64,000 nt of DNA from Comamonadaceae bacterium OS-4 (lineage in GTDB: Bacteria; Pseudomonadota; Gammaproteobacteria; Burkholderiales; Burkholderiaceae_C): the NCBI GenBank assembly GCA_027924025.1, contig AP026970.1:1758501-1822500 (forward strand), given 5' to 3'. Made by a program: the position numbers and the translations under genes. Below, piece after piece: positions 43,925 to 52,436 of the stretch (positions within the stretch are counted from its first letter, which is position 1; each line of letters starts with the position of its first letter). The notes under the pieces were generated by a model. It made no database searches. It saw only the letters and a program-made list of their open reading frames with translations, and had not been told where the DNA came from.

Positions 43925-44674
43925 TCATAGCGCTGAGCGCGGGGTGTAGACAAAGCGGCCCACATGGCGGGTGGCGCTGTTGCCCACGAGGACCACGGTG
44001 CGCATGTCTGCCATCTCGGGGGTGGCGTCACCCAGTCGCACGGTGTTGATCTTTTCTTCCGGCGTGCTCACAGCGCGGGCAAAGGTGATCAGGCGATCCG
44101 GACCGCAGGCGTCCAGCAGCACCTGCAGCACGCGGCCGAAGGTGTGCGGGCGGCTGGCGGAGCGAGGGTTGTAAAACGCCATCGCAAAGTCGGCCCCGGC
44201 GGCGGCGCGCACCCGGGCTTCAATCAGCTCGGCGGGTTTGAGGTTGTCGCTGAGGTTGATGGCGCAAAAGTCGTGACCCAGAGGCGCACCGGCTTTGGCT
44301 GCCGCGGCCAGCATGGCGGTGATGCCGGGCAGCACGCGAATATCGAGTGTCTGCCAGTCGGGCTTGCCTTCCAGCGCTTCAAACACGGCAGCCGCCATGG
44401 CAAACACGCCGGGGTCGCCAGAAGACACGATCACCACCTGCTTGCCCTCGGCGGCCATCTGCAAGGCGGCGCGGGCGCGGTCCATTTCAACGCGGTTGTC
44501 GGAGGCATGCAGCGCGAGGCCGGGGCGCGGCGCAATGCGCGCGACATAGGGGATGTAGCCCACGATGTCGGTGGCGGCCTCGATGGCGGCGGTCACTTCG
44601 GGCGTGACCAGTTGCGCGTCGCCCGGGCCCAGGCCGGCGATGCACAGCGTGCCTGCTGACAGGGGCTCAGTCAT
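43925..44674 (-). CDS. cobJ: Precorrin-3B C17-methyltransferase
   Basis: CobJ (249 aa) methylates C17 and contracts the ring. LCIAGLGPGDAQLVTPEV, VIVSSGDPGVFAMAAAVFE, LPGITAMLAAAAKAGAPLGHDF and FYNPRS are typical. It overlaps cobI by 4 nt. Confidence 0.96.
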   Translation of the reverse strand: MTEPLSAGTLCIAGLGPGDAQLVTPEVTAAIEAATDIVGYIPYVARIAPRPGLALHASDNRVEMDRARAALQMAAEGKQVVIVSSGDPGVFAMAAAVFEALEGKPDWQTLDIRVLPGITAMLAAAAKAGAPLGHDFCAINLSDNLKPAELIEARVRAAAGADFAMAFYNPRSASRPHTFGRVLQVLLDACGPDRLITFARAVSTPEEKINTVRLGDATPEMADMRTVVLVGNSATRHVGRFVYTPRSAL

Positions 44675-45402
44675 TCCTGCACCTCGGGGCGGCGGCCGCT
44701 GCCGTGCACCAGCACGATGGCGAAGTAGGGGCAGTCAGTGCCATCCACGTCCGCCAGCTTCATGACGCGCTCTCCGGGCATGGTGCCGCGCTCTACCAGC
44801 CAGGCCTGGTCCAGGCGGCCCGCTTTGGCCAGCGCGCTGCGCACGCGGGGCAGGTTGCGGCCGGTTTTCATGACCACGAGTGCGTCGGCGGTTTGCATGT
44901 GGCGCACCAGCTCGTCCTCGGGCAGGGTGCCCATGAGCACGGTCATTACGTCGTCGCCCCAGGTGATGGGCACGCCGGTGGCGGACCAGCAGCCCACCAT
45001 GCCGGGGATGCCTGGGATCACCTCCACCGTGGCGCGACCTTGCAGCCGGGTGTAGAGGTGCATGAAGGAGCCGTAGAAAAACGGGTCGCCTTCACACAGC
45101 ACCAGCACATCCTCAGTCTGGGCGAGTGCGGCCAGGCGGTCGGCCCAGTCGTCGTAAAACGTGGCCAGGCAGTGAATGTATTCAGGGCTATCAAAAGGCA
45201 GCTCGGTGGTCACCGGGTACTCCATGGGGTACTCGGTGGCGCCGGGCAGCAACATGCCCTCCACGATGCGGCGCGCTTGGCCGGGGCGGCCTTTTTTGCG
45301 GAAATAGGCCACATGGCCGGCCGCACGGATGGCGCGGTCGGAGCGCACGCTCATCAAATCCGGGTCACCGGGCCCCAGGCCCGCGCAGAGGATGCGTCCC
45401 AT
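44671..45402 (-). CDS. cobI: Precorrin-2 C20-methyltransferase
   Basis: CobI (243 aa) makes precorrin-3A. LCAGLGPGDPDLMSVR, VLCEGDPFFYGSFMHLY and VIPGIPGMVGCWSATG fit. The upstream extension of the frame is a shadow inside cobH; the ATG at 45402 overlaps the cobH stop as TGATG. Confidence 0.96.
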   Translation of the reverse strand: MGRILCAGLGPGDPDLMSVRSDRAIRAAGHVAYFRKKGRPGQARRIVEGMLLPGATEYPMEYPVTTELPFDSPEYIHCLATFYDDWADRLAALAQTEDVLVLCEGDPFFYGSFMHLYTRLQGRATVEVIPGIPGMVGCWSATGVPITWGDDVMTVLMGTLPEDELVRHMQTADALVVMKTGRNLPRVRSALAKAGRLDQAWLVERGTMPGERVMKLADVDGTDCPYFAIVLVHGSGRRPEVQE

Positions 45403-46034
45403 CAGATTTCCCTCCGGCTGGCGAGTGCATTCACTGCCGCCACGGTGATGGCGCTGCCGCCCAGGCGGCCGTGCACCACCATGCTGGGGGCGGGCAGGTC
45501 GGCCATGAGCGCGACTTTGGATTCGGCCGCGCCCACAAAGCCCACCGGGCATCCAATGATGGCTGCCGGGCGCGGGCAGTCAGGGTCTTGCAACATATTG
45601 AGCAAATGGAACAATGCCGTCGGCGCATTGCCGATGGCCACCACGGCACCTGCCAGATGCGGGCGCCATAGCTCCAGCGCCGCAGCGCTGCGGGTGGTGC
45701 CCATGGATTGGGCGAGCTCGCGCACCGACGGGTCTTGCAAGGTAGAGATCACCTGGTTGTCGGCCGGCAAGCGGGTGCGGGTGATGCCTTCGCTCACCAT
45801 GCGCACATCACACAAGATGGGCGCACCGGCTTCGAGTGCCGCGCGTGCGGCCTCGGCCATGCCCTCGGAAAAGCGCACATGGGCTTCCAGCCCGACCATG
45901 CCGGCGGCGTGGATCATGCGCACTACCGCAAGCTCTTCAATAGGGTTGAAGCGGGCCAGGTCCGCTTCCGAGCGGATGATGGCAAAGGACTGTCGGTAGA
46001 TGGCGTCGCCATCGGTTTCATACGTATGGCGCAT
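45402..46034 (-). CDS. cobH: Precorrin-8X methylmutase
   Basis: CobH (210 aa) moves the C11 methyl to C12, giving hydrogenobyrinate. RMIHAAGMVG contains the catalytic His and IIGCPVGFVGAAESK is the family signature. Its start lies inside the end of cobG (17-bp overlap). Confidence 0.97.
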   Translation of the reverse strand: MRHTYETDGDAIYRQSFAIIRSEADLARFNPIEELAVVRMIHAAGMVGLEAHVRFSEGMAEAARAALEAGAPILCDVRMVSEGITRTRLPADNQVISTLQDPSVRELAQSMGTTRSAAALELWRPHLAGAVVAIGNAPTALFHLLNMLQDPDCPRPAAIIGCPVGFVGAAESKVALMADLPAPSMVVHGRLGGSAITVAAVNALASRREI

Positions 46035-47274
46035 GCAATTGTTGTTGTTCTAGGTAGGCGGCAATGCCATGAGCGTCGAGGCCGGTGGCGTCGGGCGCGC
46101 TTTGGGCAGTGCCATGGTCAATCAGGTGGTAGCCCGCATCGCTGGCCACCAGCGTGAGGGTGGCGCCATGGTGGGCGCAGCCTTTGCTGCAGCCCGACAC
46201 ATGGGCCGTGCGGCCGGCGGGCAACAAAGGGGCAAGAAAGCGGGCCAGCGCGCGGGTGGGGCCCAGCGCCTGGGTGCAGCCGGGGGCACCGGTACAGGCC
46301 ATGACGCGCAGGCGCGCATCGCCGCGGTGGGTGATCAGCTCAGGCAGATTAGGCGCGGTGTGCAGGCCTTCGAGTACCAAGCCGCGCCAGGGTGTGATGC
46401 GCAGCGGCGCCAGAGCCGCCAGCTGGTGCAGGGTTTCGGCGGGCAACTGGCCGAATTCCAGGCCGACCACCATGCCGGTGGGGGAGGGGCCCACGGTGGA
46501 TGCTTGTGCTGTGGCTTTTGGCACTGGCGTACTGGTGAATTTGGCGGGCAGGGCCTGGCGTTGGAGCAAGCTGGCCATGCGGCCACGGCCATTGACCACA
46601 CCACCATTGGCAACAAACCAACGGGCCAGCTCCATAGCGCTTTGTGCTGCTTGCGCTTCATCCACGCAGGCGCCGGTGGTAGCGCCATCGGCATAGACCA
46701 GCACCTGATCGCCCATGCGCTCCAGACGGATGTCGGCAGAGCCCGCCCGCAGGATAGGCTGTGCGCCCAAGTCGATGGCGAAGCCGAATTTGCTGGGCAG
46801 GGTGGGGGCGTCAGGAGCTGCCAGTGCGATGGTTAGTGCCTCGCAAATGGCAGGGGTGCCATCAGAGTCAGTCCAGAAAGGGCTGATGAGCAGGTTACGG
46901 CGGGCCTCGACGTCGGCACGCTCATCGAGCAAACCCAAAGACCGCAGGCCTTTGATCAAGGCGGGGTAGCTGTCGGGGCAAACGCCGCGCAGCTGCAGGT
47001 TGGCGCGGCTGGTGAGTTCCAGCACGGGCGAAGCGTATTGCTGCGCCAAGCCGGCCAGTCCTTGCGCTTGCATGGGCGTGAGGCGCCCCAAGGTCGGCCG
47101 GACTCGCACCACCAGCCCGTCGCCGGACGGCATGGGCCGCAGCGCGCCGGGGCACCAGCCCTGAATGCGGGGCTCGCTGGCAGTGGAGGGGGAAAGATGG
47201 CTTTGCACGAGGGGAAACGCGTCGGTAACTCTCAAGTATCTCACTATCCCCTCTCTAAAAACCCCACTATGCAT
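46018..47274 (-). CDS. cobG: Precorrin-3B synthase
   Basis: CobG (about 418 aa) is an oxygen-using Fe-S/heme-like protein of the sulfite reductase family that forms precorrin-3B; it marks the aerobic route. The siroheme/4Fe-4S motif CTGAPGC (Cys327, Cys333) and GCSKGC (Cys362, Cys366) is intact, and GWCPGALRPM near the start is typical. The ATG at 47274 is the first in a plausible place; a later start is possible, since family members often begin close to the CPG motif. It heads cobG-H-I-J. Confidence 0.93.
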   Translation of the reverse strand: MHSGVFREGIVRYLRVTDAFPLVQSHLSPSTASEPRIQGWCPGALRPMPSGDGLVVRVRPTLGRLTPMQAQGLAGLAQQYASPVLELTSRANLQLRGVCPDSYPALIKGLRSLGLLDERADVEARRNLLISPFWTDSDGTPAICEALTIALAAPDAPTLPSKFGFAIDLGAQPILRAGSADIRLERMGDQVLVYADGATTGACVDEAQAAQSAMELARWFVANGGVVNGRGRMASLLQRQALPAKFTSTPVPKATAQASTVGPSPTGMVVGLEFGQLPAETLHQLAALAPLRITPWRGLVLEGLHTAPNLPELITHRGDARLRVMACTGAPGCTQALGPTRALARFLAPLLPAGRTAHVSGCSKGCAHHGATLTLVASDAGYHLIDHGTAQSAPDATGLDAHGIAAYLEQQQLHAPYV

Positions 47275-47296
47275 GACCAACCTTAATGCAGCTTGA

Positions 47297-47314
47297 CGCA
47301 CGTATGATCGTGCG
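47297..47314. promoter_or_regulatory. Inverted repeat in the cobG/cbiB divergent gap
   Basis: CGCACG-tatgat-CGTGCG is a 6-bp dyad in the 93-bp gap between divergent cobG and cbiB. It could be an operator. No B12 element is present here, so blocks B and the cbiB start of C are not under a visible riboswitch. Confidence 0.25.
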
Positions 47315-47367
47315 CCCAGCCCTGTTGCAAGCCCCGTTTCGGCACCGTTACAAGATTCGTTCCCTCC

Positions 47368-48354
47368 ATGACTACTGAATTCACCCCCCAGCATTGGGCC
47401 GGCGCCGTGGGCGTGGCCCTGATCGTTGCCCTGTGGGTAGACCGCCGCTGGGGCGAGCCCCCGGTGCGCCTGCACCCGGTGGTGTGGATGGGCAACTTTT
47501 TGGGCCGTGCGGGCGACCGGGTGCAGCGGCTGGCGCTGCAAGACCCGGAGGCTCGGGATTTAAGAGCTTTTGTGCTCGCCGCGCTCATGTGGATTGCGGG
47601 TGTCGCTCTGTTTTTGATAGCGGCTTTGCTGCTGCAAGGGGCTGCTTTAGAGCTGCCGTGGTGGGCTGCGGGCGTGCTGATGGGCCTGCTGCTCAAACCC
47701 ATGCTCGCACTAGCCATGCTCAAAAGCGAGGTGCAGGCCGTAGAGGCAGCGCTTTCTTTTTCGCTGGACGCCGGGCGGGAACGCCTGCGCTGGCTGGTGA
47801 GCCGGGATGTAGCGCAGCTCACCGAAGTGCAGGTGCGCGAGAGCGCTATCGAAACCCTGGCCGAAAATCTGAACGACTCGGTGGTGGCGCCCATCTTCTG
47901 GTTTTTACTGCTCGGTTTGCCGGGCGCGGTGCTCTACCGCTTTGCTAACACGGCCGATGCCATGTGGGGCTACCCGGGTGTGTACAAGGGCCAAAACTGG
48001 GCCTGGGCCGGCAAGTGGGCCGCTCGCGCCGATGACGTGCTGAGCTGGGTACCTGCCCGCATTACCGCCGTGCTGCTCTTGCTAGCTGCCGGCCGGCGCG
48101 GCTGGGCGCTGCGCAGCACGCTGCGCGCCGAGGCCCGCAAAACCCCGTCACCCAACAGCGGCTGGCCCATGGCCGCCATGGCCTTGGTGCTGGGCGTGGC
48201 CTTGCGAAAACCGGCGGTGTATGTGCTCAACCCCGAAGGGCGCGCTGCTCAGGCGGCTGACACCGAAGCGGCGCAGGTTTATGCATCAAAAGCGGTGCTG
48301 GCGCAGGTAATGATTGCGCTGGTAGCTCTTCTTTTGATAGCAATTGGGGTTTGA
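47368..48354 (+). CDS. cbiB: Adenosylcobinamide-phosphate synthase
   Basis: CbiB/CobD (328 aa) is a membrane enzyme that attaches the aminopropanol arm to adenosylcobyric acid. ALWVDRRWGEPPVRLHPVVWMG, the ESAIETLAENLNDSVVAP motif and MWGYPGVYKGQNWAWAGKW are diagnostic, with several membrane helices. Two stretches (about residues 77-84 and the C-terminal tail) are encoded by copies of the dispersed repeat, one in a hydrophobic helix. Confidence 0.95.
   Translation: MTTEFTPQHWAGAVGVALIVALWVDRRWGEPPVRLHPVVWMGNFLGRAGDRVQRLALQDPEARDLRAFVLAALMWIAGVALFLIAALLLQGAALELPWWAAGVLMGLLLKPMLALAMLKSEVQAVEAALSFSLDAGRERLRWLVSRDVAQLTEVQVRESAIETLAENLNDSVVAPIFWFLLLGLPGAVLYRFANTADAMWGYPGVYKGQNWAWAGKWAARADDVLSWVPARITAVLLLLAAGRRGWALRSTLRAEARKTPSPNSGWPMAAMALVLGVALRKPAVYVLNPEGRAAQAADTEAAQVYASKAVLAQVMIALVALLLIAIGV
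47596..47621 (-). repeat. Dispersed gctat-type repeat fragment inside cbiB
   Basis: In the minus orientation: gctatcaaaaacagagcgac. Only the 5' half of the element is recognisable. Confidence 0.4.
48306..48345 (-). repeat. Dispersed gctat-type repeat at the 3' end of cbiB
   Basis: In the minus orientation: ttgctatcaaaagaagagct then accagcgcaatcattacc. It supplies the last codons and nearly the stop of cbiB. Confidence 0.6.
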
Positions 48355-48367
48355 GTTGAGTGCGGCA

Positions 48368-49345
48368 ATGCGAATCCACGGCGGGCCCGATGCGGGCGGG
48401 GTGGCGCTGCACGACTTCTCGACCAACAGCAACGCCTGCGGCCCGTGCCCCATCGCCCTGGCCGCAGTGCAGTCCGCCGATGCGACGCGCTATCCAGACC
48501 CGCAATACATCGCCTTGAAAGCGGCCTTGGCCGCCCGCCACAGCGTGGAGCCTCGGCGAGTGGTGCTGGCCGGTAGCGCCAGTGAATTCATTTTTCGTAT
48601 CAGCGCCTGGATGCGCCAAGGGGGCGGGAGCCGGATGCACCTGCCGCAGCACGCCTATGGCGACTACGCACATGCGGCGCAGGCTTGGGGATTGGCGCCC
48701 TGCGCCGAGGTGGATGCTGCCGATCTGGTCTGGGCCTGCGACCCTGCCAGCCCGACGGGCCAAAACCACACTGGCTGGCCGGAGGTGCTGGAGCGCAGCA
48801 CCCTAGTGCTGGATGGCGCTTATGCGCCACTGCGCCTGAGCGGTGAACCGGCCTTGACTGGGCAGCAGTGCGACGCCGTGTGGCAATTGTTTTCCCCCAA
48901 CAAGGCACTGGGCTTGACGGGTGTCCGGGCTGCCTACGCGATTGCGCCGGTGCATGCGCAGTCTGCCGCCGCCGCTTTGGACGCCATGGCGCCCTCGTGG
49001 GTGCTGGGCGCTCATGGCGTGGCCATGTTGAGCGCTTGGGCGCAAGCGGACACGCAGGCTTGGGTAACCCAGAGTCTGGATACCTTGCGCCAGTGGAAAC
49101 AGCACCAAGTGGGCGCGCTCGAAAACGCAGGCTGGACGGTAATGCCCAGCACTGCCAACTTTTTCTGCGCCCGCCCGCCTGCGGTGCTCGATTTGCCCAC
49201 CTTGTTGGCAACCTTGCGAACCCACGGCATCAAGCTGCGCGACGCGACCTCTTTCGGCTTGCCCGGCTGGGTGCGGCTGGGTGTGTTGCCAGTGCCAGCA
49301 GTGACTGATTTGTTGCAGGTAACTGCGCAAGCTACCAACCGATAA
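48368..49345 (+). CDS. cobC: Threonine-phosphate decarboxylase-like aminotransferase
   Basis: A 325-residue PLP enzyme of the fold-type I class, L-threonine-O-3-phosphate decarboxylase (CobD of Salmonella, CobC of Pseudomonas), which makes aminopropanol phosphate. HGGPDAGG at the start, DFSTNSN, and the PLP Lys in FSPNKALGLTGVR are seen. The ATG at 48368 is preferred; a TTG at 48344 would overlap cbiB. It stands between cbiB and cobQ, the steps that use its product. Confidence 0.92.
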   Translation: MRIHGGPDAGGVALHDFSTNSNACGPCPIALAAVQSADATRYPDPQYIALKAALAARHSVEPRRVVLAGSASEFIFRISAWMRQGGGSRMHLPQHAYGDYAHAAQAWGLAPCAEVDAADLVWACDPASPTGQNHTGWPEVLERSTLVLDGAYAPLRLSGEPALTGQQCDAVWQLFSPNKALGLTGVRAAYAIAPVHAQSAAAALDAMAPSWVLGAHGVAMLSAWAQADTQAWVTQSLDTLRQWKQHQVGALENAGWTVMPSTANFFCARPPAVLDLPTLLATLRTHGIKLRDATSFGLPGWVRLGVLPVPAVTDLLQVTAQATNR

Positions 49346-49354
49346 CTTTGAAAT

Positions 49355-50959
49355 ATGACCGCTAAATGCATCATGGTGCTGGGCACCACCAGTGGCGCTG
49401 GCAAAAGCTGGGTGACCACGGCCTTGTGCCGCTACTACGCGCGGCAAGGGCTCAAAGTAGTGCCCTTCAAGGCGCAGAACATGAGCAACAACGCGCGAGT
49501 CGTGTCATCGGCCAGCGGACAGGGCGAGATCGGTTCGGCACAGTACTTCCAGGCGCTGGCGGCACGCACCGTGCCGGAAGTGCGCATGAACCCCTTGCTC
49601 TTGAAGCCGGAGCGCGACACCCACAGCCAAGTGGTGCTCATGGGGCAGGTGAGCCCCGAGCTGAGCGCCTTGCCCTGGCGGGGGCGCAGCCTGAAGGTGT
49701 GGCCGCAGATTGCCGCCGCGCTGGACGAACTGCGCGCGGAAAACGATGTGGTGGTGATTGAAGGCGCCGGCTCGCCCTCCGAGATCAACCTCTCCAGCAG
49801 CGATGTGGTGAACATGCGGGTGGCCAAACATGCGGATGCGGCATGCTTGCTGGTGAGCGATATCGACAAGGGGGGCGCGTTTGCCCACTTGTATGGCACT
49901 TGGGCCTTGCTGCCTGAGGACGAGCGGCATTTGATCAAGGGCTTTGTGCTCAACAAGTTCCGGGGCGATGCCAGCCTGTTGTCTCCCGCGCCGGAGCGGC
50001 TGCAAGAGTTGACTGGTGTACCCACCGTGGCAGTGTTGCCCATGTGGTGGCAGCACGGGTTGCCTGAAGAAGATGGTGTGTTTGACGACCGCAGCGTGGC
50101 GCGCGGCTCGGTGGACTTGACGGTGGCGGTGATTGCCTACCCGCGCATGAGCAATCTGGATGAGTTTCAGCCGCTCAAGAATATTCCGGGGCTCAAGTTG
50201 CAGTGGGTGCGCAGCCCTTCCGAATTGGCAGGGCTGAAGCCTACGGACTGGATCATCTTGCCAGGCTCCAAGCACACCAGTGGCGATTTGGCCTGGTTAC
50301 GTGCGCAGGGCTTGGATGCGGCGGTGGCGCGGCATGCGGGGCAGGGTGGGGCGGTGTTGGGGGTGTGCGGTGGTTTGCAGATGCTGGGGGAGGCGTTGAT
50401 TGATCCGCACGGGATTGATGGCAATGCGCCGGGGTTGGGGCTGTTGCCGCTAGTGACGGTGTTTGCGGAGGACAAGACGGTTCGGCATACGTCTACGCGT
50501 TTTTCTGCTTCGTTGCGTTCGCCCGCGCAGGGAGACAAAGCCGGGGGGCTCATGCTGCCAAATGCGCAGAAATCGCCCCCCGACTTCGCCTCCCCGCGCT
50601 CGGTGGAACCCGCGGGTGACGTTTTGCATCCTGCTTTTCCTTGGGACGCGCTGGCTGGCGTGCCTGTCTCTGGCTATGAGATTCACCATGGGCAGACGGC
50701 GCAGCATGTGGCCATGGCGGCTGCGGGCAATGTGGCTCACGCGGTGTTGCCGGACGACTTGGGTTGGTGCAACGCGGCTGGCAACGTCATGGGTGTGTAT
50801 CTGCACGGCATGCTGGAAGACGCTGCGGTGTTACAGGCCCTGTTTGGTTCGCGTTTGCAGGGCGAGGTGCCTACGCTGGACAAGGTGTTTGACGGGCTCG
50901 CGGACTACATCGGGAATCACTTTGGGCCCGGTGTGTTGGACGGGCTGGTCGGGCGCTAA
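49355..50959 (+). CDS. cobQ: Cobyric acid synthase
   Basis: CobQ (534 aa) amidates b, d, e and g side chains. The dethiobiotin synthetase-like N-terminus shows MVLGTTSGAGKSWV and PFKAQNMSNNARV; the C-terminal glutaminase shows ILPGSKHTSGDLAWLR, GVCGGLQMLG and GYEIHHG. Residues about 387-430 form an extra Pro/Ser-rich stretch that I do not expect in the family, just before GYEIHHG. Confidence 0.95.
   Translation: MTAKCIMVLGTTSGAGKSWVTTALCRYYARQGLKVVPFKAQNMSNNARVVSSASGQGEIGSAQYFQALAARTVPEVRMNPLLLKPERDTHSQVVLMGQVSPELSALPWRGRSLKVWPQIAAALDELRAENDVVVIEGAGSPSEINLSSSDVVNMRVAKHADAACLLVSDIDKGGAFAHLYGTWALLPEDERHLIKGFVLNKFRGDASLLSPAPERLQELTGVPTVAVLPMWWQHGLPEEDGVFDDRSVARGSVDLTVAVIAYPRMSNLDEFQPLKNIPGLKLQWVRSPSELAGLKPTDWIILPGSKHTSGDLAWLRAQGLDAAVARHAGQGGAVLGVCGGLQMLGEALIDPHGIDGNAPGLGLLPLVTVFAEDKTVRHTSTRFSASLRSPAQGDKAGGLMLPNAQKSPPDFASPRSVEPAGDVLHPAFPWDALAGVPVSGYEIHHGQTAQHVAMAAAGNVAHAVLPDDLGWCNAAGNVMGVYLHGMLEDAAVLQALFGSRLQGEVPTLDKVFDGLADYIGNHFGPGVLDGLVGR
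50515..50645 (+). other. In-frame insertion within cobQ
   Basis: This segment encodes the extra stretch ASLRSPAQGDKAGG...PAFPWDALAG between conserved glutaminase blocks. It contains facing GC-runs (ccggggggc and gccccccg) that could pair, suggesting a palindromic element that entered in frame. It does not match the gctat repeat family. Confidence 0.45.
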
Positions 50960-51024
50960 ATCTGTGTTCCGGGCGGGTGTACTTGGCGGTTATTCCTGCG
51001 GTGCGTCGCTGCTATCATCGACCG

Positions 51025-51192
51025 CTTCAGGTGCCCCTTGCCACGGCTTGGGGAGAATCGGGAAGACGGTGTGAATCCGTCGCGTGCCCAACGCTGTAAG
51101 GATGATGACCCGCGCTGTATGCCACTGGCCGCCAAGGCCGGGAAGGCGCGTCGGGTCAGGTGACTCCGAGCCAGAAGACCGGCCTGATGTTG
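51025..51192 (+). promoter_or_regulatory. Cobalamin riboswitch 2 (upstream of cobT)
   Basis: Conserved blocks: TTCAGGTGCC at the 5' end, CGGGAAGACGGTGTGAATCC, a gcgtGCCCaACGCTGTAA core (near 51084-51100), GCCACTGGCC at 51121-51130, GGCCGGGAAGGCG, and the 3' closing AGCCAGAAGACCGGCCTG. It ends about 55 nt before the cobT start. No T tract, so a translational mode is likely. Confidence 0.95.
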
Positions 51193-51246
51193 TTTACGCG
51201 CAGCAAGGCCGGGCTGCGCTTCTTTGATTCAGCACAGGGGAATGCC

Positions 51247-52419
51247 ATGAATACATCGCCGGCGCACGCCGCATCGGGCTCGCACGCCCAAACGTCCGAA
51301 ATTCACAATGACATTGCAGCCGCTTGGGACCTCGCTTGTGGGCGAGCAGCCTTGGCCGATATTGCCGATCCGGCATTGACGCAAGCACTGCAAGACACGC
51401 TCAACAACAAAACCAAACCGCTAGGCTCGCTCGGGCGCCTGGAAGATGTGGCGCTCAAGATCGGCCAGATTCTGGGTAGCACCGCGCCGGTGCTGGAGCA
51501 ACCGCAGATGGTGGTGTTTGCCGGTGACCATGGGTTGACCGCCCGCGGCATCTCTGCGTTTCCGAGTGACGTGACTTGGCAGATGGTGGAGAACTTTCTG
51601 GCCGGTGGCGCTGCGGTGAGTGTGCTGTCCAAGCAAAACGGGATTGCGTTGACGGTGGTGGACTGCGGTGTGAAGCATGACTTTCTGGCCGACTTGCCCG
51701 CGGGTACGACACGGCCCGGCTTGCAGGTGCGCAAGGCGCAGGGTGCGGACCAGGGCACGGCAGATTCTTCAGCCCAGCCGGCCATGACCACCAGTCAACG
51801 CGACCAGGCCTTGCAACATGGCATGGCGCTGGTGAAGGGCTTGCCCGGCAATGCGCTCTTGTTGGGTGAAATGGGCATCGGCAACACATCGGCCGCGTCG
51901 ATGCTGCTGGCGCGCCTGGACGGCCTGGACATTGCGGTGTGCACCGGGGCGGGTACCGGCTTGGATGCACCTGCGGTACAGCGCAAAACCGAGGTGTTGC
52001 GCGAGGTGCTGGCCTTGCACGCTGAAGCGACCGCGCCACTGGATGCCTTGGCAGCCTTTGGGGGTTTTGAGATTGCGACCATGGTGGGCGCGGTGTTGCA
52101 GGCTGCCCAGGAACGCCGGGTGATCGTGGTGGACGGCTTTATTGCCACCAGCGCCATTGTGGTGGCGCATGCCTTGCAGCCGCAGGTGTTGCAGCGCTGT
52201 GTGTTTGCGCATCGCTCGGGCGAGCGGGGCCACGAGTTCATGTTGCAGCACCTGGGTGTGCAGGCTTTGCTGGACCTAGGCTTGCGCTTGGGCGAAGGTT
52301 CGGGTGCGGCGCTGGCCTGGCCACTGCTGCAATCCGCGTGCACGGTTCTGCGCGACATGGCGAGTTTTGCGTCAGCCGGCGTGTCTGAAAAGTCAGACGC
52401 CCCGGTGGCGGTGGGCTGA
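51247..52419 (+). CDS. cobT: Nicotinate-nucleotide--dimethylbenzimidazole phosphoribosyltransferase
   Basis: CobT (about 390 aa) makes alpha-ribazole phosphate from DMB. KTKPLGSLGRLEDVALKIGQI, VFAGDHGLTARGISAFP, GEMGIGNTSAASM and the catalytic Glu in GLRLGEGSGAALA are present. The ATG at 51247 follows AGGGGA; the frame is open through the riboswitch but that part is not coding. A 20-residue acidic/Ser linker near residue 170 is extra. Confidence 0.95.
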   Translation: MNTSPAHAASGSHAQTSEIHNDIAAAWDLACGRAALADIADPALTQALQDTLNNKTKPLGSLGRLEDVALKIGQILGSTAPVLEQPQMVVFAGDHGLTARGISAFPSDVTWQMVENFLAGGAAVSVLSKQNGIALTVVDCGVKHDFLADLPAGTTRPGLQVRKAQGADQGTADSSAQPAMTTSQRDQALQHGMALVKGLPGNALLLGEMGIGNTSAASMLLARLDGLDIAVCTGAGTGLDAPAVQRKTEVLREVLALHAEATAPLDALAAFGGFEIATMVGAVLQAAQERRVIVVDGFIATSAIVVAHALQPQVLQRCVFAHRSGERGHEFMLQHLGVQALLDLGLRLGEGSGAALAWPLLQSACTVLRDMASFASAGVSEKSDAPVAVG

Positions 52420-52436
52420 GCCCGGCACAGGCAGCC

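Noticed and set aside
47275..47367. A third cobalamin riboswitch in the cobG/cbiB gap
   Set aside because: The gap is only 93 nt and has none of the conserved B12 blocks; only a short dyad is present.
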